This document shows positions 5,089 to 7,046 of a DNA stretch of 7,046 nt, in pieces (within the stretch, counting starts at the first letter, position 1; each line of letters opens with the position of its first letter). A program made the translations under genes and the position numbers. Source of the stretch: Aurantimonadaceae bacterium (GTDB lineage Bacteria; Pseudomonadota; Alphaproteobacteria; Rhizobiales; Rhizobiaceae); assembly GCA_003232595.1 (NCBI GenBank), contig QIIJ01000067.1, positions 1 through 7,046 of the forward strand. The letters are read 5' to 3'. The notes beneath the pieces were generated by a model. The model was not told the origin of the DNA. It was given only the letters and a program-made list of their open reading frames with translations, and ran no database searches.

Positions 5089-7026
5089 ATGGCCACGCAA
5101 AATTATTACGGTACAAACAACAGAGATCGTATAAACGGTCGCGACAGCGCCGATCCGGCTGATGTTGATATCATCTATGGTTTTGATGGAAACGACCGGC
5201 TTTCCGGTCGAAAGGGCAATGACGTCCTCTATGGCGGCAACGGCAATGACCGGCTTAATGGCGATGAGGGCAATGATACACTTGATGGCGGCAGTGGCAA
5301 TGACCGCCTCAGGGGTGGTGACGGCGATGATATTCTCGACGGCGGTTATGGTGAAGACCGGCTTGAAGGTGGCGCGGGCAACGATATTCTCATGGCCGGA
5401 TATGACCTTGGCAACGGCGACCGCTTTGACGGCGGCAGCGGCATTGATACCTATGTCATTCATGGCACAGCGGTCAGAAATTTTGCCTTCAATATCGATC
5501 TGAATACCGGCAGGGACCAGTACAACAACCGCTACAACAATATCGAAAACGTCACCGGCGGCAATGGCAATGATACAATCACCGGTGATGACAACGACAA
5601 TGTGCTTGAAGGCATGGGCGGCAATGACATCATTAAAGGCGGTGACGGCAACGACACGGTTTCCGGTGGCAATGGTGACGACGAACTGTATGGCGGCAAC
5701 GGCGATGACACGGTGGTCGGCGGGGTTGGCAACGATCTCATGTATGGTGACGATGGCGCTGACCGGCTCAATGGCCGTTCCGGAGTCGATACTATTTATG
5801 GCGGTACCGGAAACGACCGCATAGATGGTGGCTCCAGCAGCGATTTCCTCTATGGCGAAGATGGCGACGACTATATAATCGCTGCCAGCGGCAACGATTA
5901 TGTCGAGGGCGGCGATGGCAACGACGCGATCTATGGCGGCGTCGGCCATGATGAAATCCTCGGCGGTGATGGTGCAGATGTGCTGCGCGGCGATGGTGGT
6001 AACGATAACATAAAAGGCGAAGCCGGCGACGACACCCTTCGCGGTGGTTCAGGCAACGACACCCTTAATGGCGGCGACGGCAACGATTCAATTTCCGGCG
6101 ATCTTGGCCACGATATTATCTTCGGCGGTGACGGCAATGATGCCATCAACTCCGGCGGCGGCAACGACACCGTAAACGGCGACGGCGGCAATGACCGGAT
6201 TTACACCTGGTCGGGTAATGATATCGTCGATGGTGGCGCTGGCAATGATGTCATCAAGGGTGGCCTCGGCCATGACACGCTTTCCGGCGGTGCCGATAAC
6301 GACATCGTATTTGGCGAAGGTGGCAACGATCTGATCAATGGTGATGGTGGCAACGATCGCATCAACGGTGGATCAGGCGGCGATGAGATCAACGGTGGCG
6401 CTGGCAATGATGTCATCAAGGGCGGCCTCGGCCATGACACGCTTTCCGGCGGCGGCGACAATGACACCGTACTTGGTGAAGGCGGCAATGATGTTATCAA
6501 CGGTGATGACGGCAACGATCGCCTCGATGGCGGGTCAGGCAATGACGAGTTAAACGGCGGCGCAGGCGTTGATACCATCACCGGTGGTCTTGGCCACGAC
6601 ATTGTTCGGGGCGACGATGGTAACGACAAGCTCTATGGCAATGGTGGCAATGACATCATCGAAGGTGGTGCCGGCGATGATCTGCTCAGTGCAAGTTCCG
6701 GCCACGATTTCCTCTCCGGTGGTCAGGGCAATGACACTATGACCGGCGGCTGGGGTACAGAAACCTATTCATGGATCGAAACCGATGGAATTAGTGGCAC
6801 CAATGCCTGGACCGACAATATTACTGACTTCTCGGTGGTCGACATTCTCGATTTCCAGGCATTCGGCCTTGCCGGTGGTGTTACTGATGTCAACTTGACA
6901 GAAGTTGGCGGCAGCACAATCGTCTCAGCCCTGCTGGGTGGCATAATGCAAGATGTCGTTGTTCTCGACGGCCGCACCAATATGGATGTCAATGATCTGT
7001 TCAACGACGGATTGCTGCTGGTATAA
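5089..7026 (+). CDS. RTX calcium-binding repeat protein, predicted type I secretion substrate
   Basis: This is a 645-residue, Asp/Gly/Asn-rich protein in which I see no cysteine. It should be exported unfolded through a type I (ABC-MFP-OMP) channel and fold outside the cell on binding calcium. After a 30-residue N-terminus without signal peptide come 8 RTX nonapeptides (31-102). Residues 103-156 form a non-repeat interruption containing one more repeat-like segment (GGSGIDTYV, 115-123) and ending in NNIENVT. Then 43 uninterrupted, in-register nonapeptides follow (157-543). The C-terminal domain (544-645) starts with GGQGNDTMT, contains DNITDFSVVDILDF and ends in hydrophobic GLLLV, as type I secretion signals commonly do. 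ATG 5089 has GGAGA 9 bases upstream; a TTG at 5056 is in frame but less likely. There is no protease, lipase or pore-forming domain. Nearly pure RTX proteins such as rhizobial NodO, or S-layer and biofilm-type proteins, are the closest analogues, but the function is unknown. No transporter genes are in the window. Confidence 0.92.
   Translation: MATQNYYGTNNRDRINGRDSADPADVDIIYGFDGNDRLSGRKGNDVLYGGNGNDRLNGDEGNDTLDGGSGNDRLRGGDGDDILDGGYGEDRLEGGAGNDILMAGYDLGNGDRFDGGSGIDTYVIHGTAVRNFAFNIDLNTGRDQYNNRYNNIENVTGGNGNDTITGDDNDNVLEGMGGNDIIKGGDGNDTVSGGNGDDELYGGNGDDTVVGGVGNDLMYGDDGADRLNGRSGVDTIYGGTGNDRIDGGSSSDFLYGEDGDDYIIAASGNDYVEGGDGNDAIYGGVGHDEILGGDGADVLRGDGGNDNIKGEAGDDTLRGGSGNDTLNGGDGNDSISGDLGHDIIFGGDGNDAINSGGGNDTVNGDGGNDRIYTWSGNDIVDGGAGNDVIKGGLGHDTLSGGADNDIVFGEGGNDLINGDGGNDRINGGSGGDEINGGAGNDVIKGGLGHDTLSGGGDNDTVLGEGGNDVINGDDGNDRLDGGSGNDELNGGAGVDTITGGLGHDIVRGDDGNDKLYGNGGNDIIEGGAGDDLLSASSGHDFLSGGQGNDTMTGGWGTETYSWIETDGISGTNAWTDNITDFSVVDILDFQAFGLAGGVTDVNLTEVGGSTIVSALLGGIMQDVVVLDGRTNMDVNDLFNDGLLLV
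5746..6717 (+). repeat. Six tandem 162-base units (54-residue RTX super-repeat)
   Basis: Units start at 5746, 5908, 6070, 6232, 6394 and 6556, exactly 162 bases apart, and each encodes six nonapeptides. Two positions mark the register. The second nonapeptide reads GHD in units two to six (for example GGLGHDTLS), and GRSGVDTIY in the first. The sixth nonapeptide has Ser at its third place in all six units (AASGNDYVE, GGSGNDTLN, TWSGNDIVD, GGSGGDEIN, GGSGNDELN, ASSGHDFLS). In an RTX beta-roll two nonapeptides make one turn, so each unit would be three turns. The array ends exactly where the C-terminal domain begins. Confidence 0.85.
6718..7023 (+). other. C-terminal secretion-signal domain of the RTX protein
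   Basis: This part encodes residues 544-645. After two last repeat-like segments (GGQGNDTMT, GGWGTETYS) the repeat pattern stops. DNITDFSVVDILDF follows, similar to the segment after the repeats in serralysin-type and other type I substrates. The final residues (NDGLLLV) combine an acidic residue with a hydrophobic tail, as expected for an uncleaved C-terminal export signal. The assignment rests on family resemblance. Confidence 0.65.
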
Positions 7027-7046
7027 ACCCGAGGAAAAACAGCGGC

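Noticed and set aside
5026..5949. 307-codon open frame on the minus strand opposite the RTX gene
   Set aside because: Its Ala/Val/Ile pattern is the reverse-complement reading of repeated Gly/Asp/Asn codons. Similar antisense frames continue along the whole array. No ribosome site or family resemblance supports it.
5089..7026. Short tandem repeats as a CRISPR array
   Set aside because: The periodicity is 27 bases, codon-phased and coding, with no unique spacers. It is an RTX repeat gene.

Overview
The window most likely comes from an alphaproteobacterium, probably of the Rhizobiales or a related marine group. I base this on the long LeuA type, whose motifs I recognise from rhizobial enzymes, on moderate GC, and on a TTAACCAT motif of the kind linked to CtrA. 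This is my own recognition of the sequences, not a database result. It is chromosomal-looking sequence: two metabolic units converge on each other, and a large gene for a secreted calcium-binding repeat protein lies beyond them.

Left part, plus strand (219-2043): a GntR-family repressor of the FCD subfamily is followed after 10 bases by an M20-family amidohydrolase of the HipO / N-acyl-amino-acid hydrolase type. They look like a two-gene unit for releasing amino acids from N-acyl conjugates, controlled by its own regulator. A cluster of overlapping inverted repeats on the repressor's start codon is a good candidate operator. Bases 1-218 hold no gene I can support.

Middle part, minus strand (4762 down to 2242): a sigma70-like promoter and a good Shine-Dalgarno site precede leuA (2-isopropylmalate synthase, first committed step of leucine synthesis). 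The leuA stop codon overlaps by one base the start of an alpha/beta hydrolase resembling the hydrolase domain of acetoin-dehydrogenase E2 (AcoC). The leuA reading frame is broken near base 4131. Both halves are otherwise well conserved and join into a full-length enzyme only if the frame is changed, most simply by restoring 5 missing bases. The 198-base gap between the two convergent units carries a small structured repeat with two TAGGGACAG copies.

Right part, plus strand (5089-7026): a 645-residue protein made almost entirely of RTX (GGxGxDxUx) nonapeptides, ending in a domain typical of type I secretion substrates. It has no recognisable enzymatic domain. From residue 220 to 543 the nonapeptides are organised into six consecutive 54-residue (162-base) higher-order units with position-specific signatures. 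No type I secretion genes lie in the window.

The most noteworthy points are the disrupted leuA, the higher-order architecture of the RTX protein, and the palindrome cluster on the GntR start codon. I see no clear sign of a wholly new multi-gene system.
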